From assembly GCA_017828975.1 (NCBI GenBank), contig JAGAJN010000024.1, positions 1 to 64,000 of the forward strand: 64,000 nt of DNA, written 5' to 3'. This stretch comes from Oscillospiraceae bacterium (GTDB lineage: Bacteria > Bacillota > Clostridia > Oscillospirales > Ruminococcaceae). The notes beneath the pieces are model-generated. The model searched no databases and had not been told where the DNA came from. It was given only the letters and a program-made list of their open reading frames with translations. Positions 38,223 to 45,569 of this stretch are shown one piece after another; position 1 is the stretch's first letter, and each line of letters begins with the position of its first letter. Both the position numbers and the translations under genes were made by a program.

Positions 38223-38903
38223 ATTAATAGAATATACAAGGTAAACACAAACAAGCTCGCCGCCAAATATAACCGTGCACTGCTTATAGTAAATCTCCCG
38301 TCCATAGCCGCCGTCCTGACGCTGCTTGCGGTGACGCTGATAAACGACGGAAAGCCGCTGACCATCTTCAATTACAAGGTGAATTTCTACATTCTCACGG
38401 GCGCTGTGGCTATTGCATTTTTCACCTCGCTTATATCGGCGGTGCTGACAAATCCCGTTTTAAAGGGACATTCCAAGGAAACGTATATCGAAATATGCGG
38501 CGGGGATATGGTCATATCTCAGTTTGTGGAATCCGCAAAATGTGAGGGAAAAGGTCTTTGCTACAAAAAGCTGTGGGTAATAAAAATGGCTGACATCGAG
38601 GACGTTTTCTACACGGGACGCTATATCGTCATCAGCGGAAAAGCCCGCCTTTTCACCGAACGCTCCGACAGACTCCGCTACACCGAAACTGAAAACGGCA
38701 TCGAGTTCGAGCATTGGTGGTACAACGAAAACGGCGGTCAGACACTGGATTACATACAGTTTCGTGACTACTATCCCCACGGAAAATGGCTCACCCGCCG
38801 AATTTTCAATACCTCCGAAAAATACAAGGAGCAGCAGGAACGCCGCCGTAAGTTCAATGACCGTATGATGAGCATTTATAAGAAAGTGAAGAGCGGAAAT
38901 TAG
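38223..38903 (+). CDS. Uncharacterised two-helix membrane protein, PH-like domain
   Basis: The protein has about 226 residues. Two transmembrane helices (about 20-42 and 52-75) are followed by a soluble region with a PH/YcxB-like feel (DIEDVFYTGRYIVISGKARLF) and a basic helical tail (KYKEQQERRRKFNDRMM). No family is assigned. The start is unusual: GGAGGTG (38210-38216) points to ATT 38223, because the in-frame GTG (38214) and TTG (38208) overlap the ribosome binding site and the TTG at 38160 has none. It is separated from spoVS by little more than this leader. Confidence 0.7.
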   Translation: MNRIYKVNTNKLAAKYNRALLIVNLPSIAAVLTLLAVTLINDGKPLTIFNYKVNFYILTGAVAIAFFTSLISAVLTNPVLKGHSKETYIEICGGDMVISQFVESAKCEGKGLCYKKLWVIKMADIEDVFYTGRYIVISGKARLFTERSDRLRYTETENGIEFEHWWYNENGGQTLDYIQFRDYYPHGKWLTRRIFNTSEKYKEQQERRRKFNDRMMSIYKKVKSGN

Positions 38904-38918
38904 TGTTGAGTTTAATAC

Positions 38919-38960
38919 AAATGGGTGTTTCCCCGACAATGGAGAAACACCCATTTTATA
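38919..38960. terminator. Bidirectional terminator
   Basis: A 13-bp stem AAATGGGTGTTTC/GAAACACCCATTT (38919-38931 and 38944-38956) sits between converging genes. Heptad-like GTTGAGT/ACTCAAC repeats flank it on both sides (38901-38913 and 38976-39004). Confidence 0.75.
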
Positions 38961-39008
38961 GTTATCCGCAAAAAATTCAACATTCAACTCTCATCACTCA
39001 ACACTAAA

Positions 39009-39467
39009 TCAAACGTGCTTCGGCAGCCTTCTTCTGTCTAAAACTATCCTGATAAGCTCGTCAATGACCTGTCTGCGGTGACGGGTTTTCAGCTCCTCGG
39101 CGGCCTTCATATCGTTTTCCGTGCGGATAGTGACCTTCACGGAGGTAAGGCGTGTCAGCGCTTCAACGGACATTTCCGCCTTGCACAGGTCGCAGGTACA
39201 GCAGTTAAAGCGTTTGAGAACGGCGGGCATAAGCTCGGAAATAAGCTCGGAAATAACGTTTATCTCCACCCCCGCAGTATAAGCGGGACGGGGTGCGGGC
39301 TGCTTCCTTGCTTCCCTTTCTATTTGTTCCGCAATAATGTTTTGTTCCTTGAATTTATCGTCCAGAATGGGATTTTTTTCAGCCGCAGAACGGTTCAGCA
39401 GATTCAGTACCGCATTTGTTTTGTTTGTTTTTGTAGATGATTTATCAGATGTTTTAACATTGCTCAT
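39009..39467 (-). CDS. ComFB-like protein
   Basis: The protein has 152 residues. The first 60 residues are polar and probably disordered. The rest resembles the ComFB domain: a helix ISELISELMPAVLKRF, then CCTCDLC with Cys89, Cys90, Cys92 and Cys95, then SVEALTRLTSVKV. B. subtilis ComFB has the matching CTCQVC cluster. ComFB-domain proteins have been reported as c-di-GMP receptors. It overlaps the upstream ParA stop by 4 bp (ATGA), so the two proteins are made together. A zinc site from the cysteines is possible. Confidence 0.6.
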   Translation of the reverse strand: MSNVKTSDKSSTKTNKTNAVLNLLNRSAAEKNPILDDKFKEQNIIAEQIEREARKQPAPRPAYTAGVEINVISELISELMPAVLKRFNCCTCDLCKAEMSVEALTRLTSVKVTIRTENDMKAAEELKTRHRRQVIDELIRIVLDRRRLPKHV

Positions 39468-40219
39468 ATGTTACCGTACAACTCCTCTGCAAGTGCCTTG
39501 TATTCCTTTGCCGCCTTGCATCTCGGAGCGTACCGCCTGACGGTTTTCTGATGGGCGGGAGCCTCCGCCGCCGAAATACAGGGGGATATTTTCGTGTTAA
39601 GTATCACCGTGTCCAGCTGGTCGGCGACTATCTGCACCATTTCCTCAACGTCCTTGGTAAGCTGATATTTCGGGTTATATCTCGTAAGGAGAATTCCCCT
39701 TACGTCCATTTCCTTGTTATAGTATTTTTTCACGGCAATGATGGTTTCCTTCAGCTGCGCAATTCCCTGCAAGGACAGAATTTCCGCCGTCATGGGGATA
39801 ATAAGGTCATTCGCCGCAGTATAGGCGTTTATTGTAAGTATATTCAGCGCAGGGGGCGTGTCCAGAAGGATATAATCGTAATCTTCGGCAGCTTCACGAA
39901 GCTTATTTTTCAGGATAAACTCTCTGCCCTTGGTTTTCAGCTCCAGCTCCGTGCCGCTCAGGAGAATGTTTGAGGTGATAACGTCGCAGTTGTCGGTGTG
40001 CTTGATGGCAGATGCAAGTGTCGCCTCCCCTGTCAGCACCTCATGAATGGTAATTCCCAGCTCATCGGCACCCAGACTGAAGCTGAGATTTCCCTGCGGG
40101 TCAAGGTCGATGGCAAGGACACGTTTCTTTTGTGCGGTGAATTCCCCCGCAAGTCCCGAAACGGTGGTGGTTTTCCCGACGCCGCCCTTCTGATTTGTAA
40201 CAGCTATTATCCTAGCCAT
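39464..40219 (-). CDS. ParA-family ATPase (second, non-chromosomal type)
   Basis: The protein has 251 residues with a deviant Walker A QKGGVGKTTT (10-19), A' DLDPQGNLS and Walker B LLDTPPAL. It has no N-terminal HTH. It is clearly distinct from Soj at 15350 and has no ParB partner; instead it lies between a PilZ gene and a ComFB-like gene. Such ParA/MinD relatives often position other machinery, such as flagella, pili or chemoreceptors. ATGGAGGAAG precedes the start. Confidence 0.88.
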   Translation of the reverse strand: MARIIAVTNQKGGVGKTTTVSGLAGEFTAQKKRVLAIDLDPQGNLSFSLGADELGITIHEVLTGEATLASAIKHTDNCDVITSNILLSGTELELKTKGREFILKNKLREAAEDYDYILLDTPPALNILTINAYTAANDLIIPMTAEILSLQGIAQLKETIIAVKKYYNKEMDVRGILLTRYNPKYQLTKDVEEMVQIVADQLDTVILNTKISPCISAAEAPAHQKTVRRYAPRCKAAKEYKALAEELYGNI

Positions 40220-40284
40220 ATACTTCCTCCATGATTTGAATACGGCTTTCCCCGAAAAACAGGAAAAGCCGTCCGATTCTTATA

Positions 40285-40941
40285 TCAAAGTCCGCCCGCA
40301 AGCTTTCTTTTTCTTTCTCTTTCGGCAAGCTGCACCTCGAAGATATACCTTGCTATCTTCTCCTCCTGCTGAGGGGTAACGCCCTGAAATCTGCAGCCGT
40401 AGCCCATGAGATCGCCGTCATTATTCAGCTGGAGCCGTAAAATTTCCGTAAGGATATCCATCTGCCCGTCAAACAGAGAAAGGAAAATGCAGTCGCCTGT
40501 TTTAAATTCGTAATCGCAGGAAAAGAAAACTCCTCCCAGATTGATATTTTTTATATTGCATTCGATAGGGTCTTCAAACTGCAAGGTTTCCTCGTCCCTT
40601 GTGAAAAAGGAGATATATCCCGGCAGTTCGACACTTATTTTGAAGGAACATCTGCGCTCCTCCAGCACCTTGCCGTCATCGACATGGATATTTATCTGAT
40701 GCTCCGTGCAAATGTCAATGACCGTGTCGCACTGCACTCTTGTTCCGTCACGGTACTCGAAAATCACGGTAACGGGAGTGTCCTTGTGCATTTCGGGGAT
40801 ATTTTTGCCCTTGATAACGCAAAGCTCCTTGTGTTTGAACTTAAAAAAGTCCCTCGGCCAATCAATGGAATTGGAGGAAAACAGCATTTTGCCGTCGCTG
40901 CTGTAAATGGTGACCTTGATTATTTTATCCTTATTTACCAT
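40285..40941 (-). CDS. PilZ-domain protein
   Basis: The protein has 218 residues with a YcgR-like two-part layout: an N-terminal beta-rich domain (1-90) and a C-terminal PilZ domain. The c-di-GMP motifs are degenerate but recognisable: EERRCSFKI at about 94-102 (RRxxxK in place of RxxxR) and NINLGG at 132-137 (D/NxSxxG type). The C-terminal helix is basic. It may bind c-di-GMP weakly or act as a PilZ scaffold. It is the first gene of an operon with ParA (66 bp downstream) and a ComFB-like protein. Confidence 0.75.
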   Translation of the reverse strand: MVNKDKIIKVTIYSSDGKMLFSSNSIDWPRDFFKFKHKELCVIKGKNIPEMHKDTPVTVIFEYRDGTRVQCDTVIDICTEHQINIHVDDGKVLEERRCSFKISVELPGYISFFTRDEETLQFEDPIECNIKNINLGGVFFSCDYEFKTGDCIFLSLFDGQMDILTEILRLQLNNDGDLMGYGCRFQGVTPQQEEKIARYIFEVQLAERERKRKLAGGL

Positions 40942-40970
40942 TAATGCTCCTCCTTTTCATACATACTTCT

Positions 40971-40999
40971 ATTATACTATTTTCTTCCCCGTTTTGCAA
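40971..40999 (-). promoter_or_regulatory. Promoter of the pilZ-parA-comFB operon
   Basis: On the minus strand, TTGCAA (40994-40999) and TATAAT (40971-40976) are 17 bp apart, and AAGGAGGAG precedes the pilZ ATG. Confidence 0.72.
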
Positions 41000-41101
41000 T
41001 AGCTTTTTTGTGATGTTGTGGATTTTTACGATTATTTTTGGTTGGTTTTGTATATATTGAATATGAGAATATACGATTATCATATGCTGAAACTATTTCG
41101 C

Positions 41102-41135
41102 TTGACAATTGAAGATATGTACAGTATAATGTACT
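41102..41135 (+). promoter_or_regulatory. Toxin-antitoxin promoter and operator
   Basis: A perfect TTGACA (41102-41107) and TATAAT (41125-41130) lie 17 bp apart. TGTACA (41118-41123) and TGTACT (41130-41135) flank the -10. TGTACA is the known core of the E. coli YefM operator, which fits autorepression by the antitoxin. Confidence 0.75.
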
Positions 41136-41155
41136 TAAACAAAGGAGGTTTTTCT

Positions 41156-41407
41156 ATGACTAATACAAACATAACCAATCTGCGAAAAAATCTGTTTGAA
41201 TATATCGAACAGGCAGTTTCGTATAACGACGTTATAAATGTCAGCTCAAAAAACGGAAACGCCATTATTATGAGTGAGCAGGATTACAGAAATATTATGG
41301 AATCGCTGTATATTACGTCTGTTCCGGGTCTGGAGGATGAAATATTAGCAGCTTCAAAAGAACCTCTGAACGAATGCTCGGTATATGACAAAAATGAGGA
41401 ATGGTAA
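41156..41407 (+). CDS. Antitoxin, Phd/YefM family
   Basis: The protein has 83 residues. The N-terminal DNA-binding part (TNTNITNLRKNLFEYIEQAV, then INVSSKNGNAIIMSEQDYRNIMESLYI) is typical of YefM. The acidic C-terminus (LNECSVYDKNEEW) would wrap the toxin. The start follows AAAGGAGG. The stop codon overlaps the toxin start (TAATG), which keeps synthesis of the two linked. Confidence 0.88.
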   Translation: MTNTNITNLRKNLFEYIEQAVSYNDVINVSSKNGNAIIMSEQDYRNIMESLYITSVPGLEDEILAASKEPLNECSVYDKNEEW

Positions 41408-41676
41408 TGTATACGATAAGATTTTCAAAGGCAGCCGAAAAGCATAAGAAAATGCTTAAACAGGCAGGTCTTGAAGAAAACGCAAGACGTTTGCTGAATG
41501 TAATATCCGAAAATCCATATCAAAATTCGCCGCCCTATGAAGCTCTTGTGGGCAATCTGAAAGGCTTTCTGTCCCGCCGAATAAATATCCGGCACAGGCT
41601 TGTTTATGAGGTTTTCGAGGAAGAAAAAACGGTCAGAATACTCAGTATGCAGTCACATTATGAGAATGTCAGATAA
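41407..41676 (+). CDS. Toxin, YoeB/Txe family mRNA endonuclease
   Basis: The protein has 89 residues with a RelE-superfamily fold: MYTIRFSKAAEKHKKMLK, then GFLSRRINIRHRLVYEVFEEE and the C-terminal SHYENVR, which contains the catalytic His and Tyr of YoeB (…HYE). It cleaves mRNA in the ribosome when free of antitoxin. ATG 41407 is preferred over the in-frame ATG 41401 because GAGGA lies 7 nt upstream and the TAATG overlap is typical. Confidence 0.88.
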   Translation: MYTIRFSKAAEKHKKMLKQAGLEENARRLLNVISENPYQNSPPYEALVGNLKGFLSRRINIRHRLVYEVFEEEKTVRILSMQSHYENVR

Positions 41677-41718
41677 TCGGTTTATCGGGAATTTAACAAT
41701 TTAACACAAAATAAACAG

Positions 41719-41747
41719 TTGACAAATTATGAAAACGGTAATATAAT
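41719..41747 (+). promoter_or_regulatory. serC-serA promoter
   Basis: A perfect TTGACA (41719-41724) and TATAAT (41742-41747) lie 17 bp apart, leaving a leader of about 175 nt before serC. Confidence 0.8.
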
Positions 41748-41778
41748 AAAAGTGTATATGTTGGACGCTTTTGTGTTT

Positions 41779-41877
41779 ACTAATTTCCTATCGTAAAAGT
41801 TGACAAAAAATCAAACAAAATCTTGCGTATATGGATTTTGTGCAGATTTTTTGTCGAAACTTTGATAAGAAATTAGT
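41779..41877 (+). promoter_or_regulatory. Very long leader hairpin upstream of serC
   Basis: Nested complementary arms are ACTAATTTC (41779-41787) with GAAATTAGT (41869-41877), then GACAAAAAATC with GATTTTTTGTC, then CAAAATC with GATTTTG. Together they form a hairpin about 40 bp tall with a few mismatches. No poly-U run follows. It may control serC expression or be a miniature inverted-repeat insertion. Confidence 0.65.
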
Positions 41878-41927
41878 ATTAGGGAGAGAAAGAGTCGGAC
41901 ATCAATATTTAATTGGAGGTCTTTTCA

Positions 41928-43010
41928 ATGTCAAGAGTTTATAACTTCAGTGCAGGTCCGGCTATGCTTCCGGAATATGTTCTTAAAAAGGCAGCAGAGG
42001 AAATGCTCGATTACAACGGCACAGGCGAGTCCGTAATGGAAATGTCCCACCGTTCCAAGGAGTATGACGCTATCATCAAGGAAACCGAGGCAATGCTCAG
42101 AGAGGTAATGTCTGTCCCCGATAACTACAAGGTGCTTTTCCTCCAGGGCGGTGCGTCCACACAGTTTGCAATGATACCTCTCAACCTGATGAACAAGAAC
42201 AACAAGGCTGATTTCGTTATCACAGGTCAGTGGGCTAACAAGGCTTATCAGGAAGCTTCCAGATACGGCAAGTGCAATGTTATCGCATCTTCCAAGGATA
42301 AGACCTTCTCTTATATCCCCGAGCTGGATAAGTCCAAGTTCGACCCCGAGGCTGACTATTTCCACATCTGCCAGAATAACACCATCTACGGCACACGCTT
42401 CACCGAGCTGCCCGACACGGGAAATGTTCCCCTGGTAGCAGACCTGTCCTCCTGCATTCTGTCCGAACCCGTTGATGTTTCCAAGTACGCTATGATCTAC
42501 GCAGGCGCACAGAAGAATATGGGTCCCGCAGGTCTGACCGTTGTTATCATCAGAGAGGATCTTATCGGCAATGCTATGGACATCTGCCCTACAATGCTCA
42601 ACTATCAGATACACGCAGATAACGGCTCTATGTACAACACACCTCCTACATACTCCATCTACATTCTGAAACTCGTCCTTGAATGGGTTAAGCAGATGGG
42701 CGGTCTGGAAGCTATGAAGGTCCACAACGAGAAGAAGGCAGCTATCATTTACGATTTCCTTGACAGCTCCGAAATGTTCTCCGCGACTGTATCGGGCAAG
42801 GACCGTTCTCTTATGAATATCCCCTTCGTAACAGGCAACGAGGAGCTGGACGCTAAGTTCGTTTCCGAAGCTAAGAAGGCAGGATTTATCAACCTTAAGG
42901 GTCACCGCTCCGTCGGCGGCATGAGAGCTTCCGTTTACAACGCTATGCCTATCGAAGGCTGCGAGAAGCTGGTTGCATTTATGAAAGAATTTGAAGCAGC
43001 AAACAAGTAA
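41928..43010 (+). CDS. serC: Phosphoserine aminotransferase
   Basis: The protein has 360 residues. This PLP enzyme converts 3-phosphohydroxypyruvate to phosphoserine. It has the family start YNFSAGPAMLPEYVLKKA and the PLP lysine in IYAGAQKNMGPAGLTVVI. It ends with the SerC motif GHRSVGGMRASVYNAMP. ATG 41928 is set by GGAGGT. It is followed 22 bp later by serA, so two steps of serine synthesis are co-transcribed. Confidence 0.97.
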   Translation: MSRVYNFSAGPAMLPEYVLKKAAEEMLDYNGTGESVMEMSHRSKEYDAIIKETEAMLREVMSVPDNYKVLFLQGGASTQFAMIPLNLMNKNNKADFVITGQWANKAYQEASRYGKCNVIASSKDKTFSYIPELDKSKFDPEADYFHICQNNTIYGTRFTELPDTGNVPLVADLSSCILSEPVDVSKYAMIYAGAQKNMGPAGLTVVIIREDLIGNAMDICPTMLNYQIHADNGSMYNTPPTYSIYILKLVLEWVKQMGGLEAMKVHNEKKAAIIYDFLDSSEMFSATVSGKDRSLMNIPFVTGNEELDAKFVSEAKKAGFINLKGHRSVGGMRASVYNAMPIEGCEKLVAFMKEFEAANK

Positions 43011-43032
43011 TTCAACTCGGAGGTAATTTCCA

Positions 43033-44196
43033 ATGATAAATGTTCAGACATTAAACAAGATCTCAGCCTGCGGTACGGATAATTTTGACAAGGCAAAATA
43101 TAACGTAGCAGACGATATTCAGAACCCCGACGCTATTATGGTACGCTCCGCCGCTATGCACGATATGCAGTTCGGTGACAACCTTCTGGCTATTGCAAGA
43201 GCAGGCGCAGGCGTAAACAATATCCCTATCGACAGATGCTCCGAGCAGGGTATCTGCGTGTTCAACACCCCCGGCGCAAACGCTAATGCCGTTAAGGAGC
43301 TGGTTCTCTGCGCACTGCTTATGACCTCCAGAAAGATCTCCGACGGTATCGCATGGGCAAACTCCCTCAAGGGCAACGGCGCTGAGGTCGGCAAAATGGT
43401 CGAAAAGGGCAAATCTCAGTTCGTTGGACCCGAGATAATGGGCAAAACTCTCGGTATCATCGGTCTGGGTGCGATCGGCGCTCTGGTGGCAAACGCTGCT
43501 ATCTCTCTCGGTATGGACGTTGTGGGATATGACCCCTTCCTGTCCGTAAATGCGGCGCTCAGCCTGTCCCCCTCCGTTAAGGTTGTCACCGATCTGAAGG
43601 ACCTGTATGCCGTTTCCGATTACATCACTATCCACGTTCCCTACAATGCCGAAACTAAGGATACGATAAGAGAAGAAACCATCGCTCAGATGAAGGACGG
43701 CGTCCGTATCCTCAATTTTGCAAGAGGCGAGCTGGTAAACAACGCAGACATCACCAAGGCTCTGGAAAGCGGCAAGGTTTCCGCATATGCCGTTGACTTC
43801 CCCGCAGATGATATTCTCGGCGTGAAGAATGTTATCCCCACTCCTCATCTCGGTGCATCTACACCCGAATCCGAGGACAACTGCGCAGTAATGGCTGCCA
43901 AGGAGCTTATCGACTATATCGAAAACGGAAACATCAGAAACTCCGTAAACCTGCCCAACGCAGAGATGTCCGCAGTGGGCACAAAGGTATGCGTTATCCA
44001 CAAGAACGTCCCCGCTATCATCTCCCAGCTGACCACCGTTCTGGGCGATGCGGGCATCAATATCGAGAATATGCTCAACAAGTCCAAGAAGGACTACGCT
44101 TACACCATCATTGACGCTGTCGGCGACGTTACCGGCGAGATAACAAGCAAGCTCTCCGCTATCGACGGCGTTATCAGAGTAAGAGCTATCGGCTGA
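43033..44196 (+). CDS. serA: D-3-phosphoglycerate dehydrogenase
   Basis: The protein has 387 residues. The first step of serine synthesis is oxidation of 3-phosphoglycerate with NAD+. The NAD fold GKTLGIIGLGAIGALVANAA is at about 138, followed by FARGELVNNADITKALESG and the active-site His in TPHLGASTPESEDN. A C-terminal ACT domain (CVIHKNVPAIISQLTTVLGD, NIENMLNKSK) suggests feedback by serine. It is coupled to serC. Confidence 0.96.
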   Translation: MINVQTLNKISACGTDNFDKAKYNVADDIQNPDAIMVRSAAMHDMQFGDNLLAIARAGAGVNNIPIDRCSEQGICVFNTPGANANAVKELVLCALLMTSRKISDGIAWANSLKGNGAEVGKMVEKGKSQFVGPEIMGKTLGIIGLGAIGALVANAAISLGMDVVGYDPFLSVNAALSLSPSVKVVTDLKDLYAVSDYITIHVPYNAETKDTIREETIAQMKDGVRILNFARGELVNNADITKALESGKVSAYAVDFPADDILGVKNVIPTPHLGASTPESEDNCAVMAAKELIDYIENGNIRNSVNLPNAEMSAVGTKVCVIHKNVPAIISQLTTVLGDAGINIENMLNKSKKDYAYTIIDAVGDVTGEITSKLSAIDGVIRVRAIG

Positions 44197-44238
44197 TACT
44201 TACAAAAAAAATCCCCAAAAGAGAAAGGAGATACATTT

Positions 44239-44592
44239 ATGAAGATTCAGGAGGATAAGACATTTGATTACACCTATGACGACATGAGCAACAACAGGAT
44301 AGTGGCAGCACTCAGCGTTGTTCCCGTGCTTTTCTGGATAAAGATGGTAATGGGAGATTCCAAGTACATCAATTTCTACGCCAATCAGGGCTGTTTCCTG
44401 CTGATTGTGGGAATAGTTATGAACATTATTCTGGCGATAGTAAAAAATGTACCCTTTTTCGGCGGGATAATCGGCTGGCTGTTCGGGATCCTTGACGGAA
44501 TTCTCGGCATTATAACCATCTTCCAGATAATAAACGCCCTGCGAATGAAGGCAAAAACCCTTCCCTTCGTAGGCGACATATCAATCATATGA
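44239..44592 (+). CDS. Small membrane protein, DUF4870-like
   Basis: The protein has 117 residues with three or four hydrophobic helices. The pattern IVAALSVVPVLFWIKMVMG, FYANQGCFLLIVGIVMNIIL and a terminal FQIINALRMKAK resembles DUF4870/Tic20-like small membrane proteins. A good GAAAGGAG precedes the ATG. It overlaps the next membrane gene by 4 bp. The function is unknown. Confidence 0.65.
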   Translation: MKIQEDKTFDYTYDDMSNNRIVAALSVVPVLFWIKMVMGDSKYINFYANQGCFLLIVGIVMNIILAIVKNVPFFGGIIGWLFGILDGILGIITIFQIINALRMKAKTLPFVGDISII

Positions 44593-44918
44593 CAGAGTTT
44601 CTGAAATGCCTTGCCAGCGGCGTTCTGGGGTATCTGCTCAGTATGCTGTTTTTCAGCTGGCAGTCGGACAGTCAGGCGTTCCGACATAGGTTTATGTTTC
44701 GCATCTATTATTCAAAAGGGATATTCTGCGGAAAAAAGCGGAGTGCCGTTGCGAAAACTATGCTGATATTGGGAACCTCCGTGTTCTCGCTGCTGACGCT
44801 GTTTGCCGTATTTTCGGGGATAGAGCCCGTTGCTTACGGCAGCAGGATAGCAAGCATAGGCATGGGTGCTTTTGTTCACGCTATGGTGCTGGAGGATAGT
44901 GTTAATCGCAAAGACTGA
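44589..44918 (+). CDS. Uncharacterised small membrane protein
   Basis: The protein has 109 residues with an N-terminal hydrophobic stretch (LASGVLGYLLSMLFFSW) and two further helices (ILGTSVFSLLTLFAVFSGI and ASIGMGAFVHAMVLED). It is coupled to the previous gene by an ATGA overlap. No family is recognised, and it probably works with its neighbour. Confidence 0.6.
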   Translation: MTEFLKCLASGVLGYLLSMLFFSWQSDSQAFRHRFMFRIYYSKGIFCGKKRSAVAKTMLILGTSVFSLLTLFAVFSGIEPVAYGSRIASIGMGAFVHAMVLEDSVNRKD

Positions 44919-44956
44919 GTTACAGTGTTAAGTGATTAGTGTTGAATGTTGAATTT

Positions 44957-44992
44957 AAAGTGCGGTAGACGGTAACGTTTGCCGCACTTTTA
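44957..44992 (+). terminator. Terminator-like hairpin after the small membrane genes
   Basis: AAAGTGCGG/CCGCACTTT form a stem followed by TAATG. The T-tract is short. Heptad-like GTTGAAT repeats surround it. Confidence 0.45.
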
Positions 44993-44995
44993 ATG

Positions 44996-45411
44996 TTGAG
45001 TGTTGAATTTAATGTGAAGAGTGGAATTTTAGGTAATGTGGAAAGTGGAAAGTGAAATTTTCGGTAAATCCTGCAAAATCCCGCCCCGTAGATACGCACC
45101 ATTTTTTTTCGGCTACATAGGCAAAATATCAAACTCACAAAAATCACAAACAGATAGTAAAAAAACAAACAAACACAAATTTTCAAAAGAACATCATCTA
45201 AATCACCCAACAAAAATGTAAAGCAGGGTAAAGAGGGTGGGGTGAAAGGGAAGGGGAGTGCAGAGGGGGAACCGATAGGGGCGGGGGAAACTCCCTGCTT
45301 TGCGTTAGGGTTTGTTGTGTCCCCCGCCCATATAGGTTCCCCCTCTGCGGGAGTTGCGCAAAAGTATAGAGGTTACAAAAGAAGTGTCGCCAAAAGAAAG
45401 CAGTACAGTCA
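44996..45411 (+). repeat. Dispersed intergenic repeat, copy B (upstream of recG)
   Basis: This is the second copy of the element at 25880-26400, in the same orientation relative to the downstream gene. The core (45265-45364) is bounded by GGGGGAACC (45265-45273) and GGTTCCCCC (45335-45343). The core is far better conserved than its flanks, which suggests selection on structure or a recent mobile origin. The rest of the 44919-45569 gap holds no supported gene. Confidence 0.75.
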
Positions 45412-45569
45412 AGGCACAAACTCTCCGCCCCGCAGTTACCAAGTTGATATGACCGCAGTTTCTCCATAGTTTGTGAGAACTCCTGCCGCCTTTGAAAATG
45501 TGGACGAAACTTTTATATTGATTTTCTTTTGGTTTTGCGCTATAATTATAGAAAAGGACGGTGAACGCA

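Noticed and set aside
41931-44001. Long antisense frames over serC and serA
   Set aside because: They are shadows of codon bias in highly expressed genes; low-complexity products with no family.
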